Origin: Flavobacteriaceae bacterium
Lineage (GTDB): Bacteria > Bacteroidota > Bacteroidia > Flavobacteriales > Flavobacteriaceae
Reading direction: 5' to 3'
NCBI GenBank assembly: GCA_018669795.1
Contig: JABHSQ010000009.1
Coordinates: 1 to 64,000 of the forward strand
DNA length: 64,000 nt
Positions within the stretch are counted from its first letter, which is position 1, and every line of letters starts with the position of its first letter. Positions 8,349-17,424 of the stretch are shown piece after piece. The notes under the pieces are model-generated. The model ran no database searches. It was not told the origin of the DNA and was given only the letters and a program-made list of their open reading frames with translations. The translations under genes and the position numbers were made by a program.

Positions 8349-9497
8349 ATGAAATATGTTTTAACCTTAATATTCTTATTTTTTGGTTTATTAACAATCA
8401 AATCTCAAACAGCCACAGAAATAACAAACTTACAAACTCCTGATTTAGATGAGAACTCTGGATTAATTTTTTATAATAATAACATCATTACTTTTAATGA
8501 TAGTGGTGGTGAAGCTAATTTATATGAAATAAACGCCAATACTGGTAACATCACAAGAACCGTCACAATAACTAATGCTACAAATGTAGATTGGGAGGAT
8601 ATCACACAAGATGCTTCATATATCTATATTGGTGATATTGGAAACAATAATGGAAATAGAACCGATTTAAAAATATACAAAATAGCTAAAAATGACTACA
8701 ATGGATCTGATGATATCGCTGTAGCAGAAATCATATTCTATTCATATGCTGACCAACTTGATTTTACTTCAAACCCAAACAATACTAACTGGGATGCAGA
8801 AGGCTTGATTTCTTATAGTGATCAACTACTTATATTTTCCAAAAACTGGGTAGACAATAGGGTTAATGTTTACTCAATACCAAAAACCAATGGCACACAT
8901 AGTGCTCTTTTAAAAAGCAGTTACAATACAAACGGTCTTATTACTAGTGCAGAAATTTCTCTTAATGAAAATATTATTTACCTGATAGGATATAGCAGTT
9001 CTCAAGCTCCATTTATGTACACGATACATGGTATACCAAATAATAGTTTAGATATATTTTCTGGGGTAATCTCAGAAAAAATATCAAATATTGTTCCAAT
9101 AGGTAATCAAGTTGAAGCAATTGCTCTTTTCGAAATTACACCTAACAAACATCGTTTATATATTTCCAATGAGAAATTCATTTTTTCTTATGAAGATATA
9201 ACAATAATATTCCCTCCCAAATTATGGCTTATCGAAATTGATGCTGAAACAGTTACTTTGGATGTTCTAGATATTACTTCTGATCTAACTTTAACCATTT
9301 TTCCAAATCCATTTGACAAAACATTAAAACTAAGTGAAAGAGTTGATGAAATAATTATTTTTGATTTACTTGGAAGAATACTTGCAAAACAACAATATGT
9401 AAAAAAACTTTCACTAGAAAATCTTAATCCAGGACATTATATTGCTTATATTAAAATCAACAACTCCATCATTATAAAACAACTAATAAAAAAATAA
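8349..9497 (+). CDS. Secreted protein with type IX secretion sorting domain
   Basis: A 382-residue protein with a Sec signal peptide (about residues 1-20, ending IKSQ). A long middle region has beta-propeller-like repeats such as VDWEDITQDASYIYIGDIGN. The C-terminal domain of about 70 residues has the type-A T9SS sorting signal (TIFPNPF, then IIFDLLGR, ending in a Lys-rich tail). It is predicted to cross the outer membrane through the type IX system and be anchored or released there. The WDAEG and NTNWDAE segments recall esterase-like or SdiA-like propellers but I cannot assign an activity. Confidence 0.8.
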   Translation: MKYVLTLIFLFFGLLTIKSQTATEITNLQTPDLDENSGLIFYNNNIITFNDSGGEANLYEINANTGNITRTVTITNATNVDWEDITQDASYIYIGDIGNNNGNRTDLKIYKIAKNDYNGSDDIAVAEIIFYSYADQLDFTSNPNNTNWDAEGLISYSDQLLIFSKNWVDNRVNVYSIPKTNGTHSALLKSSYNTNGLITSAEISLNENIIYLIGYSSSQAPFMYTIHGIPNNSLDIFSGVISEKISNIVPIGNQVEAIALFEITPNKHRLYISNEKFIFSYEDITIIFPPKLWLIEIDAETVTLDVLDITSDLTLTIFPNPFDKTLKLSERVDEIIIFDLLGRILAKQQYVKKLSLENLNPGHYIAYIKINNSIIIKQLIKK

Positions 9498-9535
9498 TGA
9501 AAACATTACTATGTCTATAATGTATTGCTATTAAA

Positions 9536-9549
9536 TTTCCGTGCGGAAA
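9536..9549. repeat. 14-bp inverted repeat upstream of cbpA
   Basis: TTTCCGTGCGGAAA is a perfect 6-bp inverted repeat with a 2-base centre in the 145-bp gap between the T9SS protein gene and cbpA. The centre is too short for a good RNA hairpin and no T run follows, so a protein-binding site is as likely as chance. Confidence 0.3.
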
Positions 9550-9642
9550 CCCAAGCCATTTTATTAACTTCGTTGTTTAACGGAAAAATTCCCATCGGAT
9601 TTGTCTAATTAGAAACTCTTTTAAGAAAAACAACATCAATAT

Positions 9643-10524
9643 ATGGCATTTGTAGACTACTATAAAATCTTGGGCATTTCGAAGACAGCAACTGGAAAAA
9701 ATATTAAAACCGCCTATCGGAAACTCGCACGTAAATTCCATCCCGATTTAAATCCAGATAACAAAGAGTCAGAAAGAAAATTCAAAGAAATAAACGAGGC
9801 TAACGAAGTTTTAAGCGATCCTGAAAGCCGTAAAAAATACGATACCTACGGGAAGGAATGGAAACAGGGAGAAGCACATGAAAAAGCCAGAAAGCAGCAA
9901 CAACAGCAATCAGGTCAGCAGGACTTTTCAAACGAAGAATATTCGGATTTTTTCGGATCCATGTTTGGAGGCGGAAGATCCTCCTATAGCAAAAGTCGCA
10001 GTCCAAAGTTTAAAGGTCAGGATTACCATACTGAATTACAACTGAATTTAAAAGACGTTTATACCACGCAACAACAAGTTCTAACAATCAATGGGAAAAA
10101 AATTAGGCTGAAAATTCCTGCAGGAGTTGAAAACGGTCAAGTTATAAAAATAAAAGAAAAAGGAGCAGCAGGAATCAACGGCGGACCACATGGTGATTTA
10201 TATATTAAATTCACCATCGATAATCATAGCCGGTTCAAACGGGAAGGCAAGCACCTATACCTGAATATCGATTTGGAGCTATACACCGCTGTGTTGGGTG
10301 GAGAAATAACAGTAGCTACTTTTAATGGTAAAGTCAAGCTCCATATAAAGCCTGAAACAAAAAATGAATCGAAAGTAAAATTAACAGGAAAAGGATTTCC
10401 TGTCTATAAAAAAGAAGGGGAATTTGGAGATTTGTATATCACCTATCATATAAAGATACCGACAGATCTAACTGAACAAGAAATAAAGTTATTTAAGGAA
10501 TTACAAAAAATAAATAAAAAATGA
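9643..10524 (+). CDS. cbpA: DnaJ-type co-chaperone CbpA
   Basis: A 293-residue class II J protein. The J domain spans residues 1 to about 70 with the Hsp70-stimulating HPD motif in [11 protein letters not shown] Gln/Gly/Ser-rich linker (about 85-120, including a Q-rich run and GSMFGGG) follows, then the two beta-sandwich substrate-binding domains ([20 protein letters not shown]). There is no Cys-rich zinc domain, which separates CbpA from DnaJ. It overlaps the next gene, cbpM, by 4 nt. It would assist DnaK in folding or disaggregation and may bind curved DNA in stationary phase. Confidence 0.92.
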   Translation: MAFVDYYKILGISKTATGKNIKTAYRKLARKFHPDLNPDNKESERKFKEINEANEVLSDPESRKKYDTYGKEWKQGEAHEKARKQQQQQSGQQDFSNEEYSDFFGSMFGGGRSSYSKSRSPKFKGQDYHTELQLNLKDVYTTQQQVLTINGKKIRLKIPAGVENGQVIKIKEKGAAGINGGPHGDLYIKFTIDNHSRFKREGKHLYLNIDLELYTAVLGGEITVATFNGKVKLHIKPETKNESKVKLTGKGFPVYKKEGEFGDLYITYHIKIPTDLTEQEIKLFKELQKINKK

Positions 10525-10817
10525 ATGAAAAACCTTTAATATCGACTCAAACTCTTTGTTATCATTACAACATAGAAGTTTCATTTGTAACTGCTTTGAA
10601 CACGATGGGGCTCATTCAAATTCAAATTATAGCCGAAAAAGAATTTATACATCAAGATCAAATCAGTGATCTAGAAAAAATAATCAGACTCCACAACGAA
10701 TTAAACATGAATCTTGAAGGCATTGATGTGGTATTTAATTTATTAAAAAAAGAAAGAGCCTTGCGGAAGGAATTAAATGCGCTAAAAAATAGATTAAGGC
10801 TTTATGAAAATAACTAA
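10521..10817 (+). CDS. cbpM: Chaperone modulator CbpM
   Basis: A 98-residue MerR-like helical protein. The N-terminal winged-helix part contains [17 protein letters not shown] and the C-terminal half is a Leu-rich coiled coil ([18 protein letters not shown]). In other bacteria CbpM binds the J domain of CbpA and inhibits it. The ATGA overlap with cbpA gives coupled translation and supports the assignment. Confidence 0.88.
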   Translation: MNEKPLISTQTLCYHYNIEVSFVTALNTMGLIQIQIIAEKEFIHQDQISDLEKIIRLHNELNMNLEGIDVVFNLLKKERALRKELNALKNRLRLYENN

Positions 10818-10903
10818 AACTCGATTTAAAGTTTTTTAAACATTGCCTATTTTAATGGCAGTTCATTTTTAATTTAAGCTAAAACCAATTAGTATTAAAC
10901 ACC

Positions 10904-11356
10904 ATGACACTAAATAAAGCAAGTGAAATTTTAGAACGTTTGGCATCAGAACCGACTAAAAAATCGGAAAACACTGTTTGTAAAAAATTTCTCCATATCC
11001 TAAACGAATTAAAACTTAGAGAGTTCTCAAAAGATGAAATTGAAGCTATAGAATCAACACTGGAGGATTTAAATCTTGAAGTTAACCCTGAAAACAGAAA
11101 AAGACATTTTAAGAAATCATTAAGTAAATTTGAAACCTATTTAAAGGATACCTTTTCCTTAACGTCCAAAGGCTATTATACCAATAGGTATGGTGCTTTA
11201 GGATTGTCATTTGGCTTGCTATTTGGAGTAGCTATTCTATCTAATCTAGAACGTTCCTTAGGCATTACTATAGGTTTAATTGGCGGAATGGCAGTGGGTT
11301 CAGTTATTGGACGTAAAAAAGACGAAGAAGCCAAAGCCAACGGAAACGTGTTATAA
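10904..11356 (+). CDS. Hypothetical protein with C-terminal membrane hairpin
   Basis: Not recognised. The 150 residues start with a charged helical region (1 to about 95). Two hydrophobic helices follow (ALGLSFGLLFGVAIL and LGITIGLIGGMAVGSVIG), ending in RKKDEEAK, the pattern of a small inner-membrane protein with a cytoplasmic N-terminal domain. The gene follows cbpM by 86 nt on the same strand and converges with the next gene at a gap of 17 nt. Confidence 0.7.
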   Translation: MTLNKASEILERLASEPTKKSENTVCKKFLHILNELKLREFSKDEIEAIESTLEDLNLEVNPENRKRHFKKSLSKFETYLKDTFSLTSKGYYTNRYGALGLSFGLLFGVAILSNLERSLGITIGLIGGMAVGSVIGRKKDEEAKANGNVL

Positions 11357-11373
11357 TTAATAACATACATTAA

Positions 11374-11769
11374 TTAAAATTGTTTTGTCAACAAGCTTCT
11401 TTTTCTAAAAGCCCATATTGCAGTAGCTGGAATAATAGCCAATGTTGGCAGTGTTGATGCTAAGGGCTTTGGGGTACCTTTTAGCATATGCAAACCATAG
11501 GTAAGCAATAAGGTAATGATGGTAGGTATTGCTATTGCTAATAAAATAGCAATACTATTTTTCTTAAAATAGACAGCAATATACTCACAACTTTTTATTA
11601 AAAAACCTCCAAAAATAAATGTATAGGCACTTTGTTTTAAGGCTGCAGTAATCGATTCAAAAAGAAATTTTGTGGAGAAATAATTGATACAGAATACCGA
11701 AATACCCATTATTAATGCACCAGCAATACCAATTTTAAAATTAAAAAAACGCTGCATTTTAATTTTCAT
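11374..11769 (-). CDS. Hypothetical membrane protein with about four helices
   Basis: Not recognised. The 131 residues contain about four hydrophobic segments, starting with IGIAGALIMGISVFCI and including SIAILLAIAIPTIITLLL. A basic C terminus (RKRSLL) suggests it faces the cytoplasm. It is transcribed toward the previous gene and has no same-strand neighbour, so context gives no function. Confidence 0.6.
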   Translation of the reverse strand: MKIKMQRFFNFKIGIAGALIMGISVFCINYFSTKFLFESITAALKQSAYTFIFGGFLIKSCEYIAVYFKKNSIAILLAIAIPTIITLLLTYGLHMLKGTPKPLASTLPTLAIIPATAIWAFRKRSLLTKQF

Positions 11770-12051
11770 TTTTTTTTAAACAAATCATTTATAATTTTAA
11801 TAGTAAAATACAATTGATAATTGCAGGCGAAAATACAACTTAATAAAGGAACGAATCCAATAAAGTAAGCCTTCAATTAGCTATAGGATTTATTAAAAAC
11901 AAGTCTATACTAATTGTAACTAATTGTTTATCAGAAGTATAATTGTTTATTTCTGCAAGACATTCTCTGGTTCGTTTTCTTTTACTAATTTAGTGCTAGT
12001 AAATGCAATACCGAGGCAGCAAATCATACAAGAAAATAGTATAAAATAAAA

Positions 12052-13623
12052 ATGAAGTACGATTATATTATAGTAGGAAGTGGTTTTGGAGGTTCGGTGA
12101 GTGCCTTAAGGTTATCAAAAAAAGGCTATAAGGTTTTAGTGGTTGAAAAAGGTAAATGGTTCAAGGCTAACGATTTTCCTAAAACCAACTGGAATTTCAG
12201 AAAATGGCTTTGGATTCCGAGCATCCATTTCTTTGGTATCATGAAATTAACTTTTTTTAGGCACATAGCAGTTCTTTCAGGAACAGGAGTCGGTGGAGGT
12301 TCTTTAGTGTATGCCAATACATTGCCCATTCCAAAATCCACATTTTTTAAAACCGGTAGCTGGAGTCAACTACTCGATTGGGAAGATGAACTAGCTCCAT
12401 ATTACGAAGAAGCCTTAAAAATGCTTGGTGCTGCCAAAACACCCAAATTATTTGATGCAGATCTAGGGCTAAAAAAAGTAGCTCAAAGGCTTCATATGGA
12501 AGATAAATTTGACGCTACCAATGTTGCGGTTTATTTCGGTGAAGAAAATGTTACTACAAAAGATCCTTATTTTGAAGGCAAGGGACCCGAAAGAACCGGT
12601 TGCAATTATTGTGGAGCTTGTATGACAGGCTGCAGAAATAATTCTAAAAACACATTGGACAAAAACTATTTGTATTTGGCTCAAAAACTGGGCGCTGAAA
12701 TACTCGCTGAACATGAGGTGTATGATGTACGCCCAATTAACGAAGAAGATGGTGCTAATGGCTACGAAGTAGCCATAAAAACTAGCACAAAATTTGTGAC
12801 CAAGCGAAGGAAAATAAAAAGCCAAGGAGTGATTTTTTCTGGCGGTGTTTTAGGGACCATCAAACTGCTGCTTAAGTTAAAAACCAGTTCATTACCTAAG
12901 CTATCAAATAGGTTAGGGCATGATATACGAACCAATAATGAAACCTTGGTAAGTATCTCTAGTCTTGATAAAGACAAAAATTATTCGAAAGGTGTGGCCA
13001 TCGGAAGTATTTTAGATACTGATGAAAATAGTCACCTAGAAGTGGTGAGGTATTCTGAAGGATCCAATGCCTGGAAATTCCTACACCTACCCTATGTAAC
13101 GGGCAGTACTTTTTTCTCTCGTTTAGCAATGGTGCTTGTGTCTTTTATAAAATCTCCCCGAAACTATTTTAAAATTTACCTTGTGAACAGCTGGGCAAAA
13201 AAAACAGTGACACTTCTTTTTATGCAAACCCTAGATAGTACACTAAGATTTAAGAGAACTATTTTTGGTTTGATGGGTTCAAGTATTAGTAAAGGAAAAA
13301 AACCGACTCCTTTTATCAAAGAATCAGTCCAATTAATTAAGGAATATGCCAAAGCTGTAAATGGGGTGAGCACCTCATTTGCTTTAGAAACCATTGCAGG
13401 AATTCCATCAACTGCACATATTTTAGGAGGTGCAGTGATGGGAAAAAATCCTTCGGAAGGTGTGATTGATAAAAACAATAACGTTTTTGGCTATAAGAAC
13501 CTTTATATTATTGATGGCGCTATGATTTCTTCAAATCCGGGGGTAAATCCATCATTATCAATAACGGCTATTGCAGAGCGAGCAATGGATCAAATACCTG
13601 CCAAAGTAAACCAAGATAGATAA
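12052..13623 (+). CDS. GMC-family flavin oxidoreductase, cholesterol-oxidase-like
   Basis: A 523-residue FAD enzyme. The dinucleotide fold begins at residue 5 (YIIVGSGFGGSVSA), followed by GTGVGGGSLVYANT for FAD binding (residues 77-90). The C-terminal half has STAHILGGAVMG with the active-site His and NPGVNPSLSITAIAER. Members oxidise alcohols, such as sterols or long-chain alcohols, with oxygen or another acceptor. Residues 184-194 carry C-x2-C-x2-C-x3-C (CNYCGACMTGC), which could hold an iron-sulfur cluster. There is no signal peptide. It is followed after 45 nt by an alpha/beta hydrolase, so the two may share a lipid-like substrate; this is inferred. Confidence 0.82.
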   Translation: MKYDYIIVGSGFGGSVSALRLSKKGYKVLVVEKGKWFKANDFPKTNWNFRKWLWIPSIHFFGIMKLTFFRHIAVLSGTGVGGGSLVYANTLPIPKSTFFKTGSWSQLLDWEDELAPYYEEALKMLGAAKTPKLFDADLGLKKVAQRLHMEDKFDATNVAVYFGEENVTTKDPYFEGKGPERTGCNYCGACMTGCRNNSKNTLDKNYLYLAQKLGAEILAEHEVYDVRPINEEDGANGYEVAIKTSTKFVTKRRKIKSQGVIFSGGVLGTIKLLLKLKTSSLPKLSNRLGHDIRTNNETLVSISSLDKDKNYSKGVAIGSILDTDENSHLEVVRYSEGSNAWKFLHLPYVTGSTFFSRLAMVLVSFIKSPRNYFKIYLVNSWAKKTVTLLFMQTLDSTLRFKRTIFGLMGSSISKGKKPTPFIKESVQLIKEYAKAVNGVSTSFALETIAGIPSTAHILGGAVMGKNPSEGVIDKNNNVFGYKNLYIIDGAMISSNPGVNPSLSITAIAERAMDQIPAKVNQDR

Positions 13624-13668
13624 AACATCAGTGAAAATAACTCCATTAATAATATCTATTGTAAAATC

Positions 13669-14622
13669 ATGAATTATTTGACTAAAAAGTTAACGGTTAT
13701 TTTAAGTCTTACCTTACTATTTATTATTGCTGTTATTATAATGTTTAGTCATCGAGACATTCCTTTAAATGAATTAAAAATAAAATATGCCAATTCCAGC
13801 TCTTCGTTTATTGCTGTCAATGGAATGGATGTTCATTTTCGAGACGAAGGACTACAAACAGATACCATTCCGATTGTACTTATCCACGGCACAGGAGCGA
13901 GTTTACATACTTTTAATGCATGGTCCGATCGTTTAAAGAAATCACATCGAATAATTAGAATGGACCTTCCTGCTTATGGTTTAACCGGTCCCTTTCCTGA
14001 TGGCAACTATACAATGGCTCATTATACCACTTTTTTAAAGGATTTTTTAACAGCTTTAAACATCAAGCAATGTGTGCTGGCTGGTAATTCTTTAGGGGGA
14101 GCGATCGCTTGGAATTTTACCTTGGAACAACCAAGCATGGTAACAAAATTGATTTTAATTGATGCATCTGGATATCCGATAGCTTCCAAGAGTGTACCCA
14201 TTGCTTTTAGCTTGGCTAAAATTCCTGTAATCAACAAATTACTTAGCTTTATAACTCCACGTTTTTTAGTGAGAGCTAGTGTTGAAAATGTATATTTTGA
14301 CAGCTCAAAAGTAACTGACTTAGTAGTTGAACGTTACTTTAATCTCACGCTCAGAGCAGGAAATCGAAAAGCCTTCGTAGATCGACTCAAAACACCAAAA
14401 GATACGAGTACTTATAACAATATAAAATACATTCAGCAGCCAACACTAATACTTTGGGGATCACAAGATTTATTAATCCCAGTCGAAAATGCCTATAAAT
14501 TTCAAGAAGATTTACCAAATAACACATTAGTTATATTAGAAAACACAGGACACACTCCAATGGAAGAGAGTCCTCTTGAAAGCTTAGCGCCAGTACTTAA
14601 TTTTTTAAAAACATGGCCATAA
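13669..14622 (+). CDS. Membrane-anchored alpha/beta hydrolase
   Basis: A 317-residue hydrolase with an N-terminal membrane helix (about residues 8-26). The oxyanion-hole motif is HGTGAS, the nucleophile S141 lies in GNSLGGA, the acid is D267 (GSQDLLIP) and the base is H295 (NTGHTP), so the triad is complete. It resembles epoxide hydrolase, haloperoxidase and ester hydrolase relatives. The substrate cannot be assigned. Same strand and short spacing suggest cotranscription with the GMC oxidoreductase. Confidence 0.85.
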   Translation: MNYLTKKLTVILSLTLLFIIAVIIMFSHRDIPLNELKIKYANSSSSFIAVNGMDVHFRDEGLQTDTIPIVLIHGTGASLHTFNAWSDRLKKSHRIIRMDLPAYGLTGPFPDGNYTMAHYTTFLKDFLTALNIKQCVLAGNSLGGAIAWNFTLEQPSMVTKLILIDASGYPIASKSVPIAFSLAKIPVINKLLSFITPRFLVRASVENVYFDSSKVTDLVVERYFNLTLRAGNRKAFVDRLKTPKDTSTYNNIKYIQQPTLILWGSQDLLIPVENAYKFQEDLPNNTLVILENTGHTPMEESPLESLAPVLNFLKTWP

Positions 14623-14659
14623 ATTTTCTATTAACAGCCATAAAATGAACAAAAATTAT

Positions 14660-16696
14660 TTATTTATACGTTTCAAACCAAGCAATGGTATGTGCTACTT
14701 TAGTAATTAAATTACTAGGTCTGGAGGCAATTCCATGAGAAGCACCAGGAATTTCAACTAAAACGGTGGGTATTTTTCTAAGTTTTAAAGCGTGATACAA
14801 TTGCTTCGCCTCACTCGGTGGTGTTCGCAAATCATTCATACCAACCATTACCATTGTTGGAGTTTCTACGTTCCCTACCAAAGAAATTGGTGAGAATTTC
14901 CAATAGTTTTCAAAATTCTCCCAAGGCTGCCCTGGATACCTAGAATTTGCATACCCATAATAATTATCTGCTGTTAAGGTCTTGCTTATCCAATTCATTA
15001 CTGGCTTTGCTACAACAGCTGCTTTAAATCGATCGGTTTTTCCAATGATCCAAGCGGTCATTATTCCTCCCGCACTTCCACCGGTAACATACAATCGTTT
15101 TTCATCTATAATTCCTTTTTTAATAACAGCATCTAATCCATCCATAACATCGTTATAATCTTCCCCTGGATAATTATTGTATAATAAATTACCAAATTCC
15201 TCGCCATAACTTGTACTTCCTCTAGGATTAGGATAAAAAACCAGATAGCCAGCTGCAGCATATAATTGTATTTCAGCTGAAAAATTAGCGGTATAATTTA
15301 ATATAGGTCCTCCATGATTTTCAATAATAATTGGGTATTTTTTGTTTTTATCATAATCAAAAGGATAAACAATCCAACCCTGAATATCTCTGCCATCAAC
15401 ACTTGATGTATACCATATTTCTTCTACCTCACCTAAGGAACGGTAATCCAATAAATCTGCATTTAAGTGAGTTAACACTTTAATTTTTTTTGATCTTAGG
15501 GAAGTGATGGCAAGATCTGCTGGACGGTTAACAGCAGCATAAGTAAAAGCTATTTTCCCTTTATTAGATACCGAAAAACTTCCACTCGCATAAGGTCTTC
15601 CAAGACTAGTTCCCCCTATTTTATCAGTTATTTTTGAAATTTTCCCATTCAAATCCATAAAAGCAAGATTCGTTTTTCCTTTATCTTCAAATAAAATATA
15701 AAGTCCTTTACTATCCTTAGACCATACGGCATTTTTAATACTTCTGTCTAAGTCAATTGAAATTACTCGTTTGTTTTCCCCATCTCGATCCATAATCGTT
15801 AACTGATTTACCTGATACGTCTGCACCTTATCTTTATATCCTAAATAAGATATAAAGTTCCCATTTGGAGCTACTTTAGGTTGATAATCAGGTCCATTTT
15901 GTGAAGTATAAGATTTAATTTTTAACGTTTGGCTATTCACTGAATACACTTCAGAGTTTCTAAAATCATATTCCCAATTTTCAGTAAGATTTCCCGAAAA
16001 GAAAATTTCCGTTCCATTAGGAGACCAAGATAAAGTTCCTCGATGGTTATAATCTCCTTTTGTTAACTGTCTTGGTGAGCCTCCTTCTGAAGAAATAATA
16101 AAAATCTGTGAGAATCCGGGTTTGATATATCCTTGTCCATCAGCCTCGTGTTTTAAACGGTCTGTAATTCTTGGTGCAGCTGCCCATTTTGCACCTTGTG
16201 GTTTTGAAGGCATTTTTGCAATTACTGGCGCTTTAGCATTTACTTTCATTGAAAATGCTAAATGCTTTCCATCTGGAGACCAAGTAATAGAAGACGGACT
16301 ATTTTCAAGTTGAGTTAACTTTGCAGTAACTTTCGAACTTAGCCAATACAAATATATTTCACTTCCATTTTCTGAATTACTTACAAAGGCAATTCGGTCT
16401 CCAGTTGGCGACCATTTTGCTTGACTTTCGTCAGTTTCTTTATTTGTTAGTTTATGATGGTTTTCACCGTCGGATGAAAGCATCCAGAGACTTCCTTTAG
16501 AACGATCTTTCATAATATCAAAGCCTTTTCTTCTATAAATTATAGTGGAGCCATCTGGCGCTATTTGAGGGTCAGCAGCAAATTCTAACTGAAAAACATC
16601 TAATGAAGTGAAATTAGTTTTTTCTTGTGCCGGAGCACTAAAAACAACTAAAAAGAAAATGAAAAAAAATACTGTTCGTTGAAATAAATTAGACAT
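14660..16696 (-). CDS. Exported S9 family peptidase (prolyl oligopeptidase type)
   Basis: A 678-residue protein with a signal peptide (about 1-23, ending APAQ). A seven-bladed WD40/TolB-like beta propeller (residues about 30-400) has repeats such as WSPTGDRIAFVSN and WSPDGKHLAFSM. The C-terminal catalytic domain has the triad S541 (GGSAGG), D622 (MNDLRTPP) and H654 (GASHGI). It is like dipeptidyl or acylaminoacyl peptidases that degrade oligopeptides in the periplasm. It follows the HAD gene by 30 nt, probably as the last gene of an ettA-HAD-S9 operon. Confidence 0.92.
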   Translation of the reverse strand: MSNLFQRTVFFFIFFLVVFSAPAQEKTNFTSLDVFQLEFAADPQIAPDGSTIIYRRKGFDIMKDRSKGSLWMLSSDGENHHKLTNKETDESQAKWSPTGDRIAFVSNSENGSEIYLYWLSSKVTAKLTQLENSPSSITWSPDGKHLAFSMKVNAKAPVIAKMPSKPQGAKWAAAPRITDRLKHEADGQGYIKPGFSQIFIISSEGGSPRQLTKGDYNHRGTLSWSPNGTEIFFSGNLTENWEYDFRNSEVYSVNSQTLKIKSYTSQNGPDYQPKVAPNGNFISYLGYKDKVQTYQVNQLTIMDRDGENKRVISIDLDRSIKNAVWSKDSKGLYILFEDKGKTNLAFMDLNGKISKITDKIGGTSLGRPYASGSFSVSNKGKIAFTYAAVNRPADLAITSLRSKKIKVLTHLNADLLDYRSLGEVEEIWYTSSVDGRDIQGWIVYPFDYDKNKKYPIIIENHGGPILNYTANFSAEIQLYAAAGYLVFYPNPRGSTSYGEEFGNLLYNNYPGEDYNDVMDGLDAVIKKGIIDEKRLYVTGGSAGGIMTAWIIGKTDRFKAAVVAKPVMNWISKTLTADNYYGYANSRYPGQPWENFENYWKFSPISLVGNVETPTMVMVGMNDLRTPPSEAKQLYHALKLRKIPTVLVEIPGASHGIASRPSNLITKVAHTIAWFETYK

Positions 16697-16726
16697 AATT
16701 TAAATTTTAAAAATGGAGTACTATAA

Positions 16727-17416
16727 TTATAATAAATCGATCAATTCTGAAGCCAATTTCAGTTCCTTAAAATTGTAATGCATTACTTCTTCTTCTACTT
16801 TTTCATGTTCCCAAGTAGTATGAAACGGAATGTGAATTGCATAAGATCCGATTTCTAAAACTGGAAGAACATCAGATTTTAAGGAATTACCAATCATTAA
16901 AAATTGCGAAGGAGTAATGTCTAAATGAGTTATTAATTTTTGATAATTATTAGGTTGTTTATCACTCATCACTTCTATGTGATGAAAATATTTTTCCAAA
17001 CCAGATTTTATCAATTTACGTTCTTGATCTAATAAATCTCCTTTGGTAGCCATTACCAAAAGATACTTTTTTGAAAGATGAGCTAAAGTTGCTTCAATTC
17101 CATCAATGAGTTCGACAGGCATTTGCAACATTTCTTTTCCTATTGCAATAATTTCTGAAACAATTTCTAAAGGAATTTGCTTTTTTGAAATAGTAATGGC
17201 AGCCTCAATCAAGGATAATACAAAAGGTTTGATGCCATACCCATACAAAGGTAAATTTTGCATTTCAAATTTATATAACAACTCGTTACATTCTTCTTCA
17301 GGAACATACTCTTTTAAAAGCTCACAAAACGCTTTTTCTGCTGTTCTGAAATAAGGTTCATTTACCCATAAGGTATCATCGGCATCAAAAGCAATAACTT
17401 TTATGGCACTAAACAT
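16727..17416 (-). CDS. HAD superfamily hydrolase
   Basis: A 229-residue cytoplasmic phosphatase-type protein. Motif I is DADDTLW (nucleophile and acid Asp near residues 11-13), motif II is ATKG, and motif IV is MIGNSLKSD. A helical cap lies between about residues 20 and 100. The fold matches small-molecule phosphatases such as nucleotidases of the YjjG type, but the substrate is open. It begins 8 nt after the ettA stop and so is probably cotranscribed with it. Confidence 0.82.
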   Translation of the reverse strand: MFSAIKVIAFDADDTLWVNEPYFRTAEKAFCELLKEYVPEEECNELLYKFEMQNLPLYGYGIKPFVLSLIEAAITISKKQIPLEIVSEIIAIGKEMLQMPVELIDGIEATLAHLSKKYLLVMATKGDLLDQERKLIKSGLEKYFHHIEVMSDKQPNNYQKLITHLDITPSQFLMIGNSLKSDVLPVLEIGSYAIHIPFHTTWEHEKVEEEVMHYNFKELKLASELIDLL

Positions 17417-17424
17417 TAAAAAAA

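Noticed and set aside
12126-13478. Several minus strand frames inside the GMC oxidoreductase gene
   Set aside because: They are shadows of a strongly coding + strand gene with full family motifs; no separate promoter or start site was seen.
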